Assembly (NCBI RefSeq): GCF_008001015.1
Contig: NZ_CP042862.1
Coordinates: 992,001-1,056,000 of the forward strand
From: Serinicoccus profundi
GTDB taxonomy: Bacteria > Actinomycetota > Actinomycetes > Actinomycetales > Dermatophilaceae
Direction of reading: 5' to 3'
DNA: 64,000 nt
Positions 1 to 10,214 of this stretch are shown one piece after another (position 1 is the first letter of the stretch; each line of letters opens with the position of its first letter). The notes beneath the pieces are model-generated. The model was not told where the DNA came from. It was given only the letters and a program-made list of their open reading frames with translations, and made no database searches. The position numbers and the translations under genes are program-made.

Positions 1-56
1 CCTTCACGGAGGTGTGGCAGGGGCTCGAGGCGATCCGGGAGGAGCTCGCCGGCTGA
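1..56 (+). CDS. 3' end of an unidentified protein
   Basis: Only the last 17 codons are inside the window, reading FTEVWQGLEAIREELAG and ending at TGA 54-56. Codon use is normal for this genome (G/C at third positions), so it is probably a real C-terminus. It is too short to assign to a family. The next gene begins 54 nt later from its own promoter-like box, so the two need not be co-transcribed. Confidence 0.5.
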   Translation, partial: FTEVWQGLEAIREELAG

Positions 57-98
57 GGCGTGGTGCGGGGCGCCCCCGCCCCCGGGCCGGTCCCGATC

Positions 99-104
99 TA
101 CCCT
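99..104 (+). promoter_or_regulatory. -10 box for mtr (leaderless type)
   Basis: TACCCT ends exactly 6 nt before the GTG start at 111. With this spacing transcription would begin at, or within a base of, the start codon. No Shine-Dalgarno sequence is present at a useful distance, which fits a leaderless message. No convincing -35 is visible. Confidence 0.5.
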
Positions 105-110
105 GGCAGG

Positions 111-1541
111 GTGAGCGACACCTCCCACTACGACCTCGTCATCATCGGCACCGGCTCGGGCAACTCGCTGGTCACCCCCGAGCTGGAGGGGCGGCGGATC
201 GCCGTCGTGGAGGACGGTGTCTTCGGCGGCACCTGCCTCAATGTCGGGTGCATCCCCACCAAGATGTTCGTGTATGCCGCGGAGGTCGCCTCGACGATCC
301 GGGACGCCGCGAGGTTCGGGATCGACGCGACGCTGGACCAGGTGCGCTGGGCCGACATCCGGGACCGCATCTTCGGCCGGATCGACCCGATCAGCGACGG
401 CGGCCGCGACTACCGCGTCGAGGGGGAGCACACCGAGGCCTTCCTCGGTCACGCCCGCTTCACCGGCGACCACGACCTTGAGGTCGAGATCACCCGGCCC
501 GGCGGCCACCACGAGCTCGGCTCGGTCCACCGTCTCACCGCCGACCAGATCGTCATCGCGACCGGGGCCCGGCCGCACGTGCCCGAGGTCGTCGTCGACT
601 CCGACGTGCCCTTCCACACGTCCGACACCATCATGCGGCTGCCCGAGCTGCCGACCAGCCTGGTCATCCTCGGCGGCGGCTACATCGCGGCGGAGTTCGC
701 CCACGTCTTCTCCGCGCTCGGCGTGTCCGTGCGGATCGTCACCCGCGGCGACGGCCTGCTGCGGGCGCTGGACGAGGAGGTCTCCCGCGCCTACACCGCC
801 CTCGCCCGCGACCAGTGGGACGTGCACACGGGCGTCGAGGTGGCGTCGGTCGCGCAGGGCCAGGAGGAGGTCGAGCTCAGCCTGACCGACGGCGCGGTGG
901 TCGGCGGGGAGGTCCTGCTCGTGGCGACGGGGCGGGTCCCTCACACCCACGACCTGGGGCTGGAGCACACCGGGGTGCGCACCCACGAGGACGGCCGGGT
1001 GGCCGTCGACCGCTTCGGGCGCACCGACGTGGACGGGGTGTGGTCGCTGGGCGACGCGTCCTCCGAGCACCAGCTCAAGCACGTCGCCAACCACGAGGCC
1101 CGGGTCGTGGCGCACAACCTGGCGCACCCCGAGGACCTGCGGGCCGTCGACCACCGCTTCGTGCCCTCGGCCGTCTTCACCCACCCCCAGATCGCGACCG
1201 TGGGACTCACCGAGGCGCAGGCGCAGGAGCAGGGGTATGCCGTGACGACCAAGGTGCAGCGGTTCGGCGACACGGCCTACGGCTGGGCCATGGAGGACAC
1301 CACCGGCCTGCTCAAGGCGGTCGGTGACGCGGCGACCGGCCGGCTCCTCGGTGTCCACGCGATGGGCCCGCACGCCAGCACCCTCATCCAGCCGGCCATC
1401 CAGGCGCTCAGCCTGGGCCCGGCGATCACCGCGCACGAGCTCGCGCGGGGGCAGTACTGGATCCACCCGGCCCTCTCGGAGGTGCTGGAGAACGCCCTGC
1501 TGGGCCTGCGGGTGCCCGAGGACGTCGGGGACGCCACGTAG
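111..1541 (+). CDS. mtr: Mycothione reductase
   Basis: Cytosolic NADPH-dependent flavoprotein disulfide reductase of about 476 residues that reduces mycothiol disulfide, the actinobacterial counterpart of glutathione reductase. Seen: an N-terminal FAD-binding GTGSGN loop near residues 13-18, the redox-active pair in GGTCLNVGCIPTK (Cys42 and Cys47), a central NAD(P)H-binding domain with GGGYIAAEF, and the C-terminal HPALSE segment carrying the His-Glu base. The reading frame is open from 60, but GTG 111 is preferred because the FAD loop then sits at the usual distance from the N-terminus and a TACCCT box lies 6 nt upstream. Distinguished from lipoamide dehydrogenase by the short spacing and the TGSGN form of the loop. 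Confidence 0.9.
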   Translation: MSDTSHYDLVIIGTGSGNSLVTPELEGRRIAVVEDGVFGGTCLNVGCIPTKMFVYAAEVASTIRDAARFGIDATLDQVRWADIRDRIFGRIDPISDGGRDYRVEGEHTEAFLGHARFTGDHDLEVEITRPGGHHELGSVHRLTADQIVIATGARPHVPEVVVDSDVPFHTSDTIMRLPELPTSLVILGGGYIAAEFAHVFSALGVSVRIVTRGDGLLRALDEEVSRAYTALARDQWDVHTGVEVASVAQGQEEVELSLTDGAVVGGEVLLVATGRVPHTHDLGLEHTGVRTHEDGRVAVDRFGRTDVDGVWSLGDASSEHQLKHVANHEARVVAHNLAHPEDLRAVDHRFVPSAVFTHPQIATVGLTEAQAQEQGYAVTTKVQRFGDTAYGWAMEDTTGLLKAVGDAATGRLLGVHAMGPHASTLIQPAIQALSLGPAITAHELARGQYWIHPALSEVLENALLGLRVPEDVGDAT

Positions 1542-1544
1542 CAT
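1539..1544 (+). promoter_or_regulatory. -10 box for ahcY (leaderless type)
   Basis: TAGCAT overlaps the TAG stop codon of mtr and ends 6 nt before the ATG at 1551. There is no ribosome binding site in the 9-nt gap, so a leaderless transcript starting at the ATG is the simplest reading. Confidence 0.45.
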
Positions 1545-1550
1545 GACCCC

Positions 1551-3014
<1,464 letters not shown>

Positions 3015-3048
3015 TCCCGGTGCAGGGGCACAGACGCAGGAGGAACCC

Positions 3049-3726
3049 GTGAGCGCTCGAGTACTCGTGGTCGACGACGACCAGGCCTTGGCCGAGATGC
3101 TCGGCATCGTGCTGCGCAAGGAGGGCTACGAGGTCGCCACCTGCGCCGACGGAGGTCGCGCCATGCCGATGTTCCGAGAGTTCCGTCCCGACCTGGTCCT
3201 GCTCGACGTCATGCTGCCCTCCAAGGACGGCATCGAGGTATGCCGTGAGCTGCGCGGCGAGTCCGGCGTCCCCGTGGTGATGCTCACCGCGCGCACCGAC
3301 ACCAAGGACGTCGTGCTCGGCCTGGAGGCCGGGGCCGACGACTACGTCGTCAAGCCGTTCAAGCCCCAGGAGCTCCTCGCGCGCATCCGGGCCCGGTTGC
3401 GGCGCACCGACACCGGCGACGACACGCGGCTCCAGGTGGGTGACGTCCAGATCGACGTCGCCGGGCACGAGGTCACCCGGGCCGGGGAGCAGATCCCCCT
3501 GACCCCGCTGGAGTTCGACCTGCTCGTGGCCCTGGCGAGCAAGCCCACCCAGGTCTTCGACCGCGAGTCCCTGCTGGAGCAGGTCTGGGGCTACCGTCAC
3601 GCCGGCGACACGCGGCTGGTCAACGTGCACGTCCAGCGGCTCCGCAGCAAGATCGAGAAGGACCCCGAGAACCCCCAGATCGTGGTGACGGTGCGTGGCG
3701 TCGGATACAAGGCCGGGCACCCCTGA
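3049..3726 (+). CDS. mtrA: Response regulator MtrA
   Basis: OmpR/PhoB-type response regulator of 225 residues, partner of MtrB. In actinobacteria this pair controls cell division, cell-wall hydrolases and osmotic response. The receiver domain shows the acidic pocket DDD at 9-11, phosphoacceptor Asp53 in LLDVMLP, and the conserved Lys in VVKPFKP. The C-terminal winged helix (about 125-222) ends in RGVGYK. A strong Shine-Dalgarno, AGGAGGA at 3038-3044, lies 4 nt before GTG 3049 and fixes the start, in contrast to the leaderless-type genes around it. mtrB overlaps the end of this gene. Confidence 0.95.
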   Translation: MSARVLVVDDDQALAEMLGIVLRKEGYEVATCADGGRAMPMFREFRPDLVLLDVMLPSKDGIEVCRELRGESGVPVVMLTARTDTKDVVLGLEAGADDYVVKPFKPQELLARIRARLRRTDTGDDTRLQVGDVQIDVAGHEVTRAGEQIPLTPLEFDLLVALASKPTQVFDRESLLEQVWGYRHAGDTRLVNVHVQRLRSKIEKDPENPQIVVTVRGVGYKAGHP

Positions 3727-5353
3727 CCCGGTCGCCACCGGTCGGCACCTGCTGACCTGGTGGCGAGGGTCGCTGCGGGCGCGGGTGATCACCTCGACGG
3801 TGCTGCTCGGCTCGTTGCTGGCCATCCTGCTCGGCAGCCTGCTCTACCAGCAGGTGTCCCGCGGCCTGGTGGAGCAGGCGATCGACAGCGCCGAACGGGA
3901 CGCCTCCCAGCAGGTCGCCAACGCCCAGCAGGCCTTCGACTCCACGGACCGTCGTGACGACAGCGGGCTGCGCGGGCTGGCCGAGGAGCAGATCCAGTCG
4001 ATGAGCGGCCCCTCGGCCGAGGACGGCCGGCGCGTGCACCTGCTCCCCGCGCTCGGCAACGACAGCGGGGTGGTGGAGCGGATGGCCACCGGCGTCGCCG
4101 CCGAGGACATCCCCGTCTCCCTGCAGGAGGCGATCGCCGCCGACCCGGCCAACCAGCAGGTCCTCGTGACGCCGGTGTCGCTCGGCGAGGGGCAGGACCG
4201 GGCGACCGCGGTGGTCGTGGGCTCGCGGGTGTCGTTGCTGCGGGCCGGTCCTTACGACCTGGTGCTCGTCTATCCGCTGCTGCGCGAGCAGGAGACCCTC
4301 GACCTCGTCCGCCAGCTGTTCCTGCTCGGTGGCCTCGGCCTGGTCGCGCTCGTCGTCGGCCTCGCGCTGCTGGCGACCCGGATGGTCACCCGTCCGGTCG
4401 AGGAGGTGGCGAAGGCCTCCCAGGAGGTCGCGCAGGGGCACCTGGACGAGCGGCTGCCCGTCGTCGGCAACGACGAGATCGCCCAGCTCGCGACCTCCTT
4501 CAACACCATGGCCGACTCCATCCAGCACCAGATCCGCGAGCTGCGCTCGCTGTCCCAGCTGCAGCAGCGCTTCGTCTCCGACGTCTCCCACGAGCTGCGG
4601 ACCCCGCTCACGACGATGCGGATGGCCGGCGACGTGCTCCACGCCTCGCGCGAGGACTTCACCGCCCCGGTCGCACGCTCCGCCGAGCTGCTCGACCAGG
4701 AGATGGACCGTTTCGAGGACCTCCTCGCCGAGCTCCTGGAGATCAGCCGGTTCGACTCCGGCGCGGTGACGGTCGAGCGGCACGAGGAGGACATCCTGCC
4801 GACGGTCCGGGCCGCGGTGCAGGGGGTGGAGACCCTCGCCGCCAAGGTCGGCACCCTCCTGCGGCTGCACCTCCCGGACGAGCGGGTCGAGGTCTGCATG
4901 GACGGGCGCCGGATCTCCCGCATCCTGCGCAACCTGCTCACCAATGCCGTCGAGCACGGCGAGGGCCGACCGGTCGACGTCACGGTGGCCTGCACCCCCC
5001 AGGTGGTCGCCGTCAGCGTCCGCGACCACGGGATCGGGCTGACCGAGGAGCAGCGGCACCAGGTCTTCGACCGGTTCTGGCGCGCCGACCCGGCCCGCAC
5101 CCGGACCACCGGGGGCACGGGGCTGGGGCTCGCGATCGCCGTGGAGGACGCGCGCGTCCACGGCGGCTGGCTCCAGGTCGGCAGCGAGCCGGGTCGTGGG
5201 GCGTGCCTCCGCCTCGTGCTGCCCCGCACGCATACCTATGTCATCGCCGAGGAACCACCACCGGTGCCGGCCGACCGCGACCTCGACGGCAGAGCCACCG
5301 ACGGCGTCGTGCCCCCGGTCGTGCTGGCGCTGGCCACGAGGGAGGACGACTGA
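3695..5353 (+). CDS. mtrB: Sensor histidine kinase MtrB
   Basis: Membrane sensor kinase of 552 residues. Order: a first transmembrane helix near 31-52, an extracytoplasmic sensor region of about 150 residues, a second helix near 207-230, a HAMP linker (TRPVEEVAKASQEV), an H-box SDVSHELRTPL with phospho-acceptor His299, and a C-terminal HATPase domain (NLLTNAVEHG, GTGLGLAI). It phosphorylates MtrA. GTG 3695 overlaps mtrA by 32 nt and is the only start that gives an N-terminal cytoplasmic tail ahead of the first helix. Its TGA at 5351-5353 overlaps the lpqB ATG by one base, so mtrA-mtrB-lpqB are translationally coupled. Confidence 0.93.
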   Translation: MASDTRPGTPDPVATGRHLLTWWRGSLRARVITSTVLLGSLLAILLGSLLYQQVSRGLVEQAIDSAERDASQQVANAQQAFDSTDRRDDSGLRGLAEEQIQSMSGPSAEDGRRVHLLPALGNDSGVVERMATGVAAEDIPVSLQEAIAADPANQQVLVTPVSLGEGQDRATAVVVGSRVSLLRAGPYDLVLVYPLLREQETLDLVRQLFLLGGLGLVALVVGLALLATRMVTRPVEEVAKASQEVAQGHLDERLPVVGNDEIAQLATSFNTMADSIQHQIRELRSLSQLQQRFVSDVSHELRTPLTTMRMAGDVLHASREDFTAPVARSAELLDQEMDRFEDLLAELLEISRFDSGAVTVERHEEDILPTVRAAVQGVETLAAKVGTLLRLHLPDERVEVCMDGRRISRILRNLLTNAVEHGEGRPVDVTVACTPQVVAVSVRDHGIGLTEEQRHQVFDRFWRADPARTRTTGGTGLGLAIAVEDARVHGGWLQVGSEPGRGACLRLVLPRTHTYVIAEEPPPVPADRDLDGRATDGVVPPVVLALATREDD

Positions 5354-7131
5354 TGCGACGTCACCTGCTCGCGGCGCTCGCCGCCGTGACCCTGGTCGTG
5401 ACCGCCTGCTCCGGTCAGCTGCCGACCACCCCGGAGCCGCGGGCCGGCCTCCCGGTCTCCCAGCAGTCCGAGCGGGAGGTCGAGCGGCTGCTGCCGCCCG
5501 CCCCGCAGGACGCCGGGCCGGTGGAGATCGTCGAGGGCTTCCTGCGCGCCAACGAAGGCTTCGCCAGCGACGACGACGTCTCCCGCACCTACCTCACCTC
5601 CGAGCTCGCCAACAGCTGGGTGCCCACCGCGGCGGTCATGGTCTACGGCGGCGACGCCACGGTCAGCCTCACCGACGACGACGAGGTGAGCGTCCAGCTC
5701 GAGGTCATCGGCCGGCTCGACGCCGACGGGCGGCTCACCGAGCAGGTGCCGCAGACGTCCACGCAGACCTTCGGGCTCACCGAGGTGGACGGCGCGACCC
5801 GGATCAGCACCTTCCCCGACGACGCCGGGCTGTGGCTCTCCGACACCGCCTTCGAGCGCGCCTTCCGACCGACGGTCCTGTCCTACCTCAACGCCCAGCG
5901 CGACGTCTTCGTCCCCGAGCTGCGGTGGCTGGCCGACAGCGAGGGGTTGCCGACCGCCATCACGCGCGCCCAGCTCGCGCCCCTGCCGCCCCACCTGGAG
6001 GGGGCCCTGACCACCGCGGCGACCGAGGAGGTGCGGCTCGCGACCCCGGCCGTGCCGGTCGACCCCTCGACCCTCGTCGCGACCGTCAACCTCCAGGGGG
6101 CCACCCTGGCCCAGGACGACAGCCGGGCCGACGACCTCAGCAGCCAGCTGGCCCACAGCCTCCTGGGGCTGTCCTCGGTCGCGGGGGTGGACGTGCAGGT
6201 GGCGGGTCGGTCGCTGCCGCTGGAGGGCGTCGAGGGTCCGATCACCGGCGCCACGGAGCTGCCCTACACCGAGGTGGAGCGCGAGGTGGCGCAGGTCCTG
6301 CTGCGGGTCGGCGAGCAGCTCACCGTGGCCGACCCCTCGCAGTACGCCCTGCGCGACCTGGAGCCGGCGGAGGACGTCGAGCTGCCGGGTGTCGAGCTGC
6401 GCTGGACCGGGTTGGCCGTGACGGAGGACCTCGAGGACCTCGCGGCGGTGTCGGTGGACGGCGCCGCCTTCCGCCGGTGGCGCGGCGAGCAGGTCCACAC
6501 CAACGAGGGCATCGGTGACGATCTCACCCCGCCGGGCGTCGACCCGCAGGGTGCCTTCTGGCTCGGGGGCATCCATCGCAGCAGCCGGACGCCTCGGGTC
6601 TGGGTGGTCGACGAGACCCGGCTGGACGCCGTGGCGCGGCCGGTGGAGGCCGACTGGCTGGAGGCGGAGGACCGGATCGAGCGGGTGGCGATCTCCCCGG
6701 ACGGCAGCCGGGTGGTCATGGTCGTCCGGCAGACCGTCGGGCAGGACGCCCAGGAACCGCCGCCGCACCGCCTGCTGCTCAGCGGGATCGTGCGGGATGC
6801 CTCGGGTCGTCCGCGCGAGCTGACGGCCCCCCTGCCCCTGGTGCCGCACCTGCGTGACGTCGTCGCGGCCCACTGGAGCGCCGCGGGGGAGCTCGTCATC
6901 GTGGGACAGCGGCAGGACGACACCGAGCCCCAGCCCTTCCGGCTGGAGCTCGGTGGGTGGCTGCAGCACCTGGGGTCGCTCCCCGGGCTCGTCGACGCGG
7001 TGCCGGTCCCACGCGCCACCGGGGTGCAGGTCATCGCCCGCACCGAGGACGGCGGGGTCTACGTGCCGGAGGGGCAGAGCGGGTGGCAGCCGGTCCGCAA
7101 CGGTGACCAGGTGGTCGTCCCCGGGGACTGA
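5353..7131 (+). CDS. lpqB: Lipoprotein LpqB, MtrAB partner
   Basis: Predicted surface lipoprotein of 592 residues. In mycobacteria LpqB binds the MtrB sensor domain and modulates MtrA activity. The signal peptide begins MRRHLLAALAAVTLVV and ends in a lipobox with Cys19 (VTAC). It is followed by an LpqB N-terminal domain, a GerMN-type region in the middle, and a C-terminal beta-propeller-like half rich in WVVDE/ISPDGSRVVMVV repeats. The start is set by the TGATG overlap with mtrB and by the signal peptide; an upstream in-frame extension (from 5203) would bury the signal sequence and is rejected. Gene order mtrA-mtrB-lpqB is the conserved actinobacterial one. Confidence 0.93.
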   Translation: MRRHLLAALAAVTLVVTACSGQLPTTPEPRAGLPVSQQSEREVERLLPPAPQDAGPVEIVEGFLRANEGFASDDDVSRTYLTSELANSWVPTAAVMVYGGDATVSLTDDDEVSVQLEVIGRLDADGRLTEQVPQTSTQTFGLTEVDGATRISTFPDDAGLWLSDTAFERAFRPTVLSYLNAQRDVFVPELRWLADSEGLPTAITRAQLAPLPPHLEGALTTAATEEVRLATPAVPVDPSTLVATVNLQGATLAQDDSRADDLSSQLAHSLLGLSSVAGVDVQVAGRSLPLEGVEGPITGATELPYTEVEREVAQVLLRVGEQLTVADPSQYALRDLEPAEDVELPGVELRWTGLAVTEDLEDLAAVSVDGAAFRRWRGEQVHTNEGIGDDLTPPGVDPQGAFWLGGIHRSSRTPRVWVVDETRLDAVARPVEADWLEAEDRIERVAISPDGSRVVMVVRQTVGQDAQEPPPHRLLLSGIVRDASGRPRELTAPLPLVPHLRDVVAAHWSAAGELVIVGQRQDDTEPQPFRLELGGWLQHLGSLPGLVDAVPVPRATGVQVIARTEDGGVYVPEGQSGWQPVRNGDQVVVPGD

Positions 7132-7182
7132 GCCCTCCTGTGGACAGCCGCCGGTGACGCCCGCACGGTGCGAGGCTGGGGT

Positions 7183-7923
7183 ATGCCGTGGCGACCGGGG
7201 GAGGACCTGCGCGCGCTGGTGGAGCTCGTGGCCCCGGCGCAGTGCCCCGGGTGCGGACGCGAGGGGTCACGCCTGTGCCGGTGGTGCGCCGCGGAGCTGG
7301 GAGGCGGGAGCCCCCGCCTCTGGCGTCCCACGCCGTGCCCGGCCGGGTTCCCGCCGACGTGGTCGGGCCCGGCCTACGACGGCGCGGTGCGGGGGATCGT
7401 GGTGGCGTGGAAGGAGCAGGACCGGGTGGACCTCGGCCCGGCTCTGGCCGTCGTCCTGCGCGCAGCGCTCGTGGCCGCGATCGAGGCCTCGCCGGAGCAT
7501 CGGGAGGCGGTCCGCTCCGGTCGGCCGGTGGCCGTGGTGCCGGCGCCCTCGGCGCGGGCGAGCACCCGCTCGCGGGGGCGCTCGCCGGTGCGCGAGCTCG
7601 CCCTCAGGGCCTCAGGATCGCCCCGTGCGGTGGTCGGTGCCCTGGTCCTGGCCCGCGCCGTCCAGGACCAGGCGGGACTGTCCGCCGGGGCCAGGGCGGC
7701 CAACCTCGGCGGCGCGGTGCGGGTCCGCCCCGGCCTCGGGGACGCCCTCGAGGGGGTCCCGTGCGTCGTCGTCGACGACGTCGTCACGACCGGGGCGACC
7801 CTCGTCGAGTGCGCCCGGGCCCTGCGTGCCGCAGGGTCCGGGGGCGTGGTCGCGGCGACCGTCGCGGCGACCGCACGGCGCGACCGGACCGACCCGAGGG
7901 TGTCCCCTATCGCCGGAGGGTGA
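7183..7923 (+). CDS. ComF-family phosphoribosyltransferase-like protein
   Basis: A 246-residue protein with an N-terminal four-cysteine zinc motif (Cys21, Cys24, Cys32, Cys35 in CPGCGREGSRLCRWC) and a C-terminal phosphoribosyltransferase fold with the PRPP loop VVVDDVVTTGATL. This is the ComF/GntX arrangement. ComF proteins are late competence factors thought to act with a helicase in uptake of single-stranded DNA; GntX-type members have other or unknown roles, so the competence function is inference. ATG 7183 is preferred over GTG 7168 because GAGGCT lies 5 nt upstream as a possible -10 box. The octamer GGTATGCC (7180-7187) covers the start codon. Confidence 0.8.
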   Translation: MPWRPGEDLRALVELVAPAQCPGCGREGSRLCRWCAAELGGGSPRLWRPTPCPAGFPPTWSGPAYDGAVRGIVVAWKEQDRVDLGPALAVVLRAALVAAIEASPEHREAVRSGRPVAVVPAPSARASTRSRGRSPVRELALRASGSPRAVVGALVLARAVQDQAGLSAGARAANLGGAVRVRPGLGDALEGVPCVVVDDVVTTGATLVECARALRAAGSGGVVAATVAATARRDRTDPRVSPIAGG

Positions 7924-8046
7924 GGCGGACTAGTGTGGGTCCATGGAGCACCTCGCGAGCAGACGTGAGGGGGTGAGGCCGGACGAGAGCAGGCGCCGCT
8001 ATCGACGCCATACCCCACACAACCCCGTCGTGCATGGAGGACTTTG
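7924..8046 (+). promoter_or_regulatory. Leader region of hpf
   Basis: 123 nt between the ComF-like gene and hpf. TAGTGT at 7931-7936 could be a -10 box, giving a leader of about 100 nt. A clear Shine-Dalgarno GGAGGA (8036-8041) sits 5 nt before the ATG. No stable terminator-like hairpin is seen. A long leader in front of a ribosome hibernation gene suggests stress control, but nothing in the sequence names the regulator. Confidence 0.3.
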
Positions 8047-8742
8047 ATGGAACTCACCGTGACCGGTCGCAAGAGAGACGTGCCCGAGCGCTTCCGCCGC
8101 CACATCGAGGACAAGCTCGACAAGATCCCACAGCTGGCCCCACGGGTCCGCCGCACCGAGGTGGTGCTGACCCACGAGGCCAACCCCCGGCAGGCCAAGG
8201 AGGCCGAGCGGTGCGAGATCACCTGCTACGTGCACCGCACCGTCGTCCGGGCGGAGGCGGCCGCGGACGAGGACTACGCCGCGCTCGACCTCGCCATGGG
8301 CAAGCTCACCGAGCGGCTGCGGCGGCTGGGTGACAAGCGACGCGTCTCCCACACCGGCAAGCACCGGCTCCCCTCCGTCGCCGAGGCGACCTTCGGGCTG
8401 CCGACCGAGCCGCTGGCCCCCGACGACGACGGCGCCGACCGGCCCGAGCGCAGCCCCGAGGAGGCGGTCGACGAGGCTCTGCAGACGCGTGGCAACAGCC
8501 CGATCGAGATCCGCGAGAAGGTCCACGCCTCCCCGCCGATGACCGTGGGTGAGGCCCTGTCGCAGATGGAGCTGGTGGGTCACGAGTTCTTCCTCTTCCA
8601 CGACGCCGACGCCGACCGGCCGAGCGTGGTCTACCGCCGCCGAGGCTGGTCCTACGGTGTCCTGCGGCTCGATCGCGCCGAGACCGAGGGTGAGGAGCCG
8701 GTCGACCGGGCCGGAGCGCCTGCCGCGGCCGTCGCCTCCTGA
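8047..8742 (+). CDS. hpf: Long-form ribosome hibernation promoting factor
   Basis: A 231-residue protein of the long HPF class. It binds the 30S decoding region and, through its C-terminal domain, drives formation of inactive 100S ribosome dimers in stationary phase or stress. The N-terminal S30AE/RaiA domain is residues 1-100 (MELTVTGRKRDVPERFRRHI), followed by a charged linker, and the C-terminal dimerisation domain is about 165-225 (PMTVGEALSQMELVGHEFFLF, SVVYRRRGWSYGVLRL). Start ATG 8047 follows GGAGGA; the overlapping TTG at 8044 is a poorer choice. It lies close to secA and a ComF-like gene, as in many actinobacteria. A strong hairpin follows at 8766. Confidence 0.93.
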   Translation: MELTVTGRKRDVPERFRRHIEDKLDKIPQLAPRVRRTEVVLTHEANPRQAKEAERCEITCYVHRTVVRAEAAADEDYAALDLAMGKLTERLRRLGDKRRVSHTGKHRLPSVAEATFGLPTEPLAPDDDGADRPERSPEEAVDEALQTRGNSPIEIREKVHASPPMTVGEALSQMELVGHEFFLFHDADADRPSVVYRRRGWSYGVLRLDRAETEGEEPVDRAGAPAAAVAS

Positions 8743-8765
8743 AGCGACCTCTCCGCCTCACCGGG

Positions 8766-8806
8766 CCGGCCCCGGAGACACCCGCTGAGGGTGGCTCCGG
8801 GGCCGG
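8766..8806 (+). terminator. Terminator-like hairpin after hpf
   Basis: Perfect 12-bp arms CCGGCCCCGGAG (8766-8777) and CTCCGGGGCCGG (8795-8806). Inside them, after one mismatch, CACCC and GGGTG extend the stem by 5 bp, leaving a short loop. No T-run follows, which is common in GC-rich genomes. Confidence 0.7.
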
Positions 8807-8824
8807 TCTGTCGGGGGCACCTGG

Positions 8825-8830
8825 CAGGCT
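8825..8830 (+). promoter_or_regulatory. -10-like box for ycaQ
   Basis: CAGGCT ends 7 nt before GTG 8838. It is a weaker match (C in place of the first T) but has the same spacing as the other leaderless-type starts in the window. Confidence 0.35.
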
Positions 8831-8837
8831 GAGCCAC

Positions 8838-10046
8838 GTGCTGACCCTCACCCAGGCCCAGGCCGCCCGCATCGCCCTCGCCGCCCAGGGCTTCGGTCGC
8901 GCCCGGCCCGCCGACCCGGGCACCCGCCAGCTCGTGGGTGTCCTCGACCGGCTCGGGGTCGTCCAGATCGACAGCGTCAACGTGCTCACCCGCAGCCACT
9001 ACCTCCCGTTCTTCTCCCGGCTGGGCCGCTACGACAGCACCCTGCTCGACCGGCTCCGCGACGGCTCGGGCGTCCGGGGCAGGGCGCGGGCGGGCCGCCG
9101 CATGGTCGAGTGCTGGGCGCACGAGGCCTCTCTCGTCCCGCTGGCGACGTGGCCGCTGCTCGGCTTCCGGATGCGTCGCCCACGCACCCTGGCCTGGCGC
9201 GAGGAGCTGCGCGGGCAGCACCCCGGTCTCCTCGACGCCGTCGCCGAGGTGGTCGACGAGCACGGCCCGCTCACCGCCCGTGAGGTGGAGGTGCACCTGC
9301 CGCACGGCGCCGGTCGCCGCAGCGACCCCTGGGGGTGGAACTGGTCGGCCGTCAAGACCTCCCTGGAGTGCCTCTTCGAGACCGGTGAGGTCACCAGCGC
9401 CGGACGCACCAGCCAGTTCGAGCGGCTGTATGCCCCGACCGACCGGGTGCTGCCGCCGGAGGTCCTGCGTCGCGCACCCGGTGAGCCGGACGCGCCCGGT
9501 CAGCACGAGTCCGTGGTCGAGCTGCTCGCGATCTCCTTGCGGGCGCACGGCCTGGGCAGCGCCCGCTGCCTCGGCGACTACTTCCGGGTGCGCGGGCCGA
9601 GGGTGCTCGCGGGGCTGGAGACCCTCGAGGCGCAGGGGAGGGCCGAGCGGGTGCAGGTGCGCGGCTGGGACCGCCCGGTCTGGCTGGACCCGCAGGCGCG
9701 CCGGCCGCGACGGGTGGAGGGCGCCGCCCTGCTCAGCCCCTTCGACTCCCTCATCTGGCAGCGCGAGCGCGTCGAGCAGCTCTGGGGCTTCCGCTACCGC
9801 CTGGAGATCTACGTCCCAGCCCCGCAACGGGTGCACGGCTACTACGTCCTGCCCTTCCTGCTCGACGAGCGGCTCGTGGGCCGGGTCGACCTCAAGGCGG
9901 ACCGCGAGGTCGGCGTGCTCCGGGCCCGGGCCGTCCACTGGGAGCCGGGCACCGACGTGGCCCACGCCGCTCCGCGGCTGGTCACCGAGCTGGAGACGAT
10001 GGCCGGCTGGCTCGGCCTGGGGAGGGTGGACCTCCCGGCGGGGTGA
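8838..10046 (+). CDS. ycaQ: YcaQ/AlkX-type winged-helix DNA glycosylase
   Basis: A 402-residue protein of the HTH_42 (DUF1006) family. Characterised members unhook DNA interstrand crosslinks or excise alkylated bases using tandem winged helices. The catalytic Q-x-D motif typical of the YcaQ branch is visible as Gln43-Ile-Asp45 in GVVQIDSVNVL; the AlkZ branch has Q-x-Q, so this protein belongs to the YcaQ side. Other landmarks are LTRSHYLPFFSR and the C-terminal LLSPFDSLIWQRERVEQLW. The start is GTG 8838, 7 nt after CAGGCT. It is a single-gene unit between the hpf hairpin and the convergent GNAT gene. The substrate in this organism is not known. Confidence 0.85.
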   Translation: MLTLTQAQAARIALAAQGFGRARPADPGTRQLVGVLDRLGVVQIDSVNVLTRSHYLPFFSRLGRYDSTLLDRLRDGSGVRGRARAGRRMVECWAHEASLVPLATWPLLGFRMRRPRTLAWREELRGQHPGLLDAVAEVVDEHGPLTAREVEVHLPHGAGRRSDPWGWNWSAVKTSLECLFETGEVTSAGRTSQFERLYAPTDRVLPPEVLRRAPGEPDAPGQHESVVELLAISLRAHGLGSARCLGDYFRVRGPRVLAGLETLEAQGRAERVQVRGWDRPVWLDPQARRPRRVEGAALLSPFDSLIWQRERVEQLWGFRYRLEIYVPAPQRVHGYYVLPFLLDERLVGRVDLKADREVGVLRARAVHWEPGTDVAHAAPRLVTELETMAGWLGLGRVDLPAG

Positions 10047-10064
10047 GCGTCGGCGACCGGGAGC

Positions 10065-10192
10065 TCGCCGGTCGCCGGGTGGCGCGGCGACGACTCGCGA
10101 ACCGCCGGGTGGCGTTGCCACGGCTCGCTGGGCGCCGGGCCGCAGGTCTGCGGGTGGCGCAGCAGCGACTCGCGGGCCGACGGGCCGCTCTC
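10065..10192. repeat. Degenerate tandem repeat, about 30 bp period
   Basis: The 168-bp gap between two convergent genes holds about three and a half diverged copies of a unit close to ACTCGCGGGCCGCCGGGTGG. Copies start near 10060, 10093, 10126 and 10167; the third carries an insertion. The stretch has no plausible coding sense. Confidence 0.45.
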
Positions 10193-10214
10193 AGCCCCGC
10201 CTGCCGGGCCGCCC

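Noticed and set aside
5236-6969. 577-codon open frame antisense to lpqB
   Set aside because: Shadow ORF; lpqB is well supported by its lipobox and conserved order.
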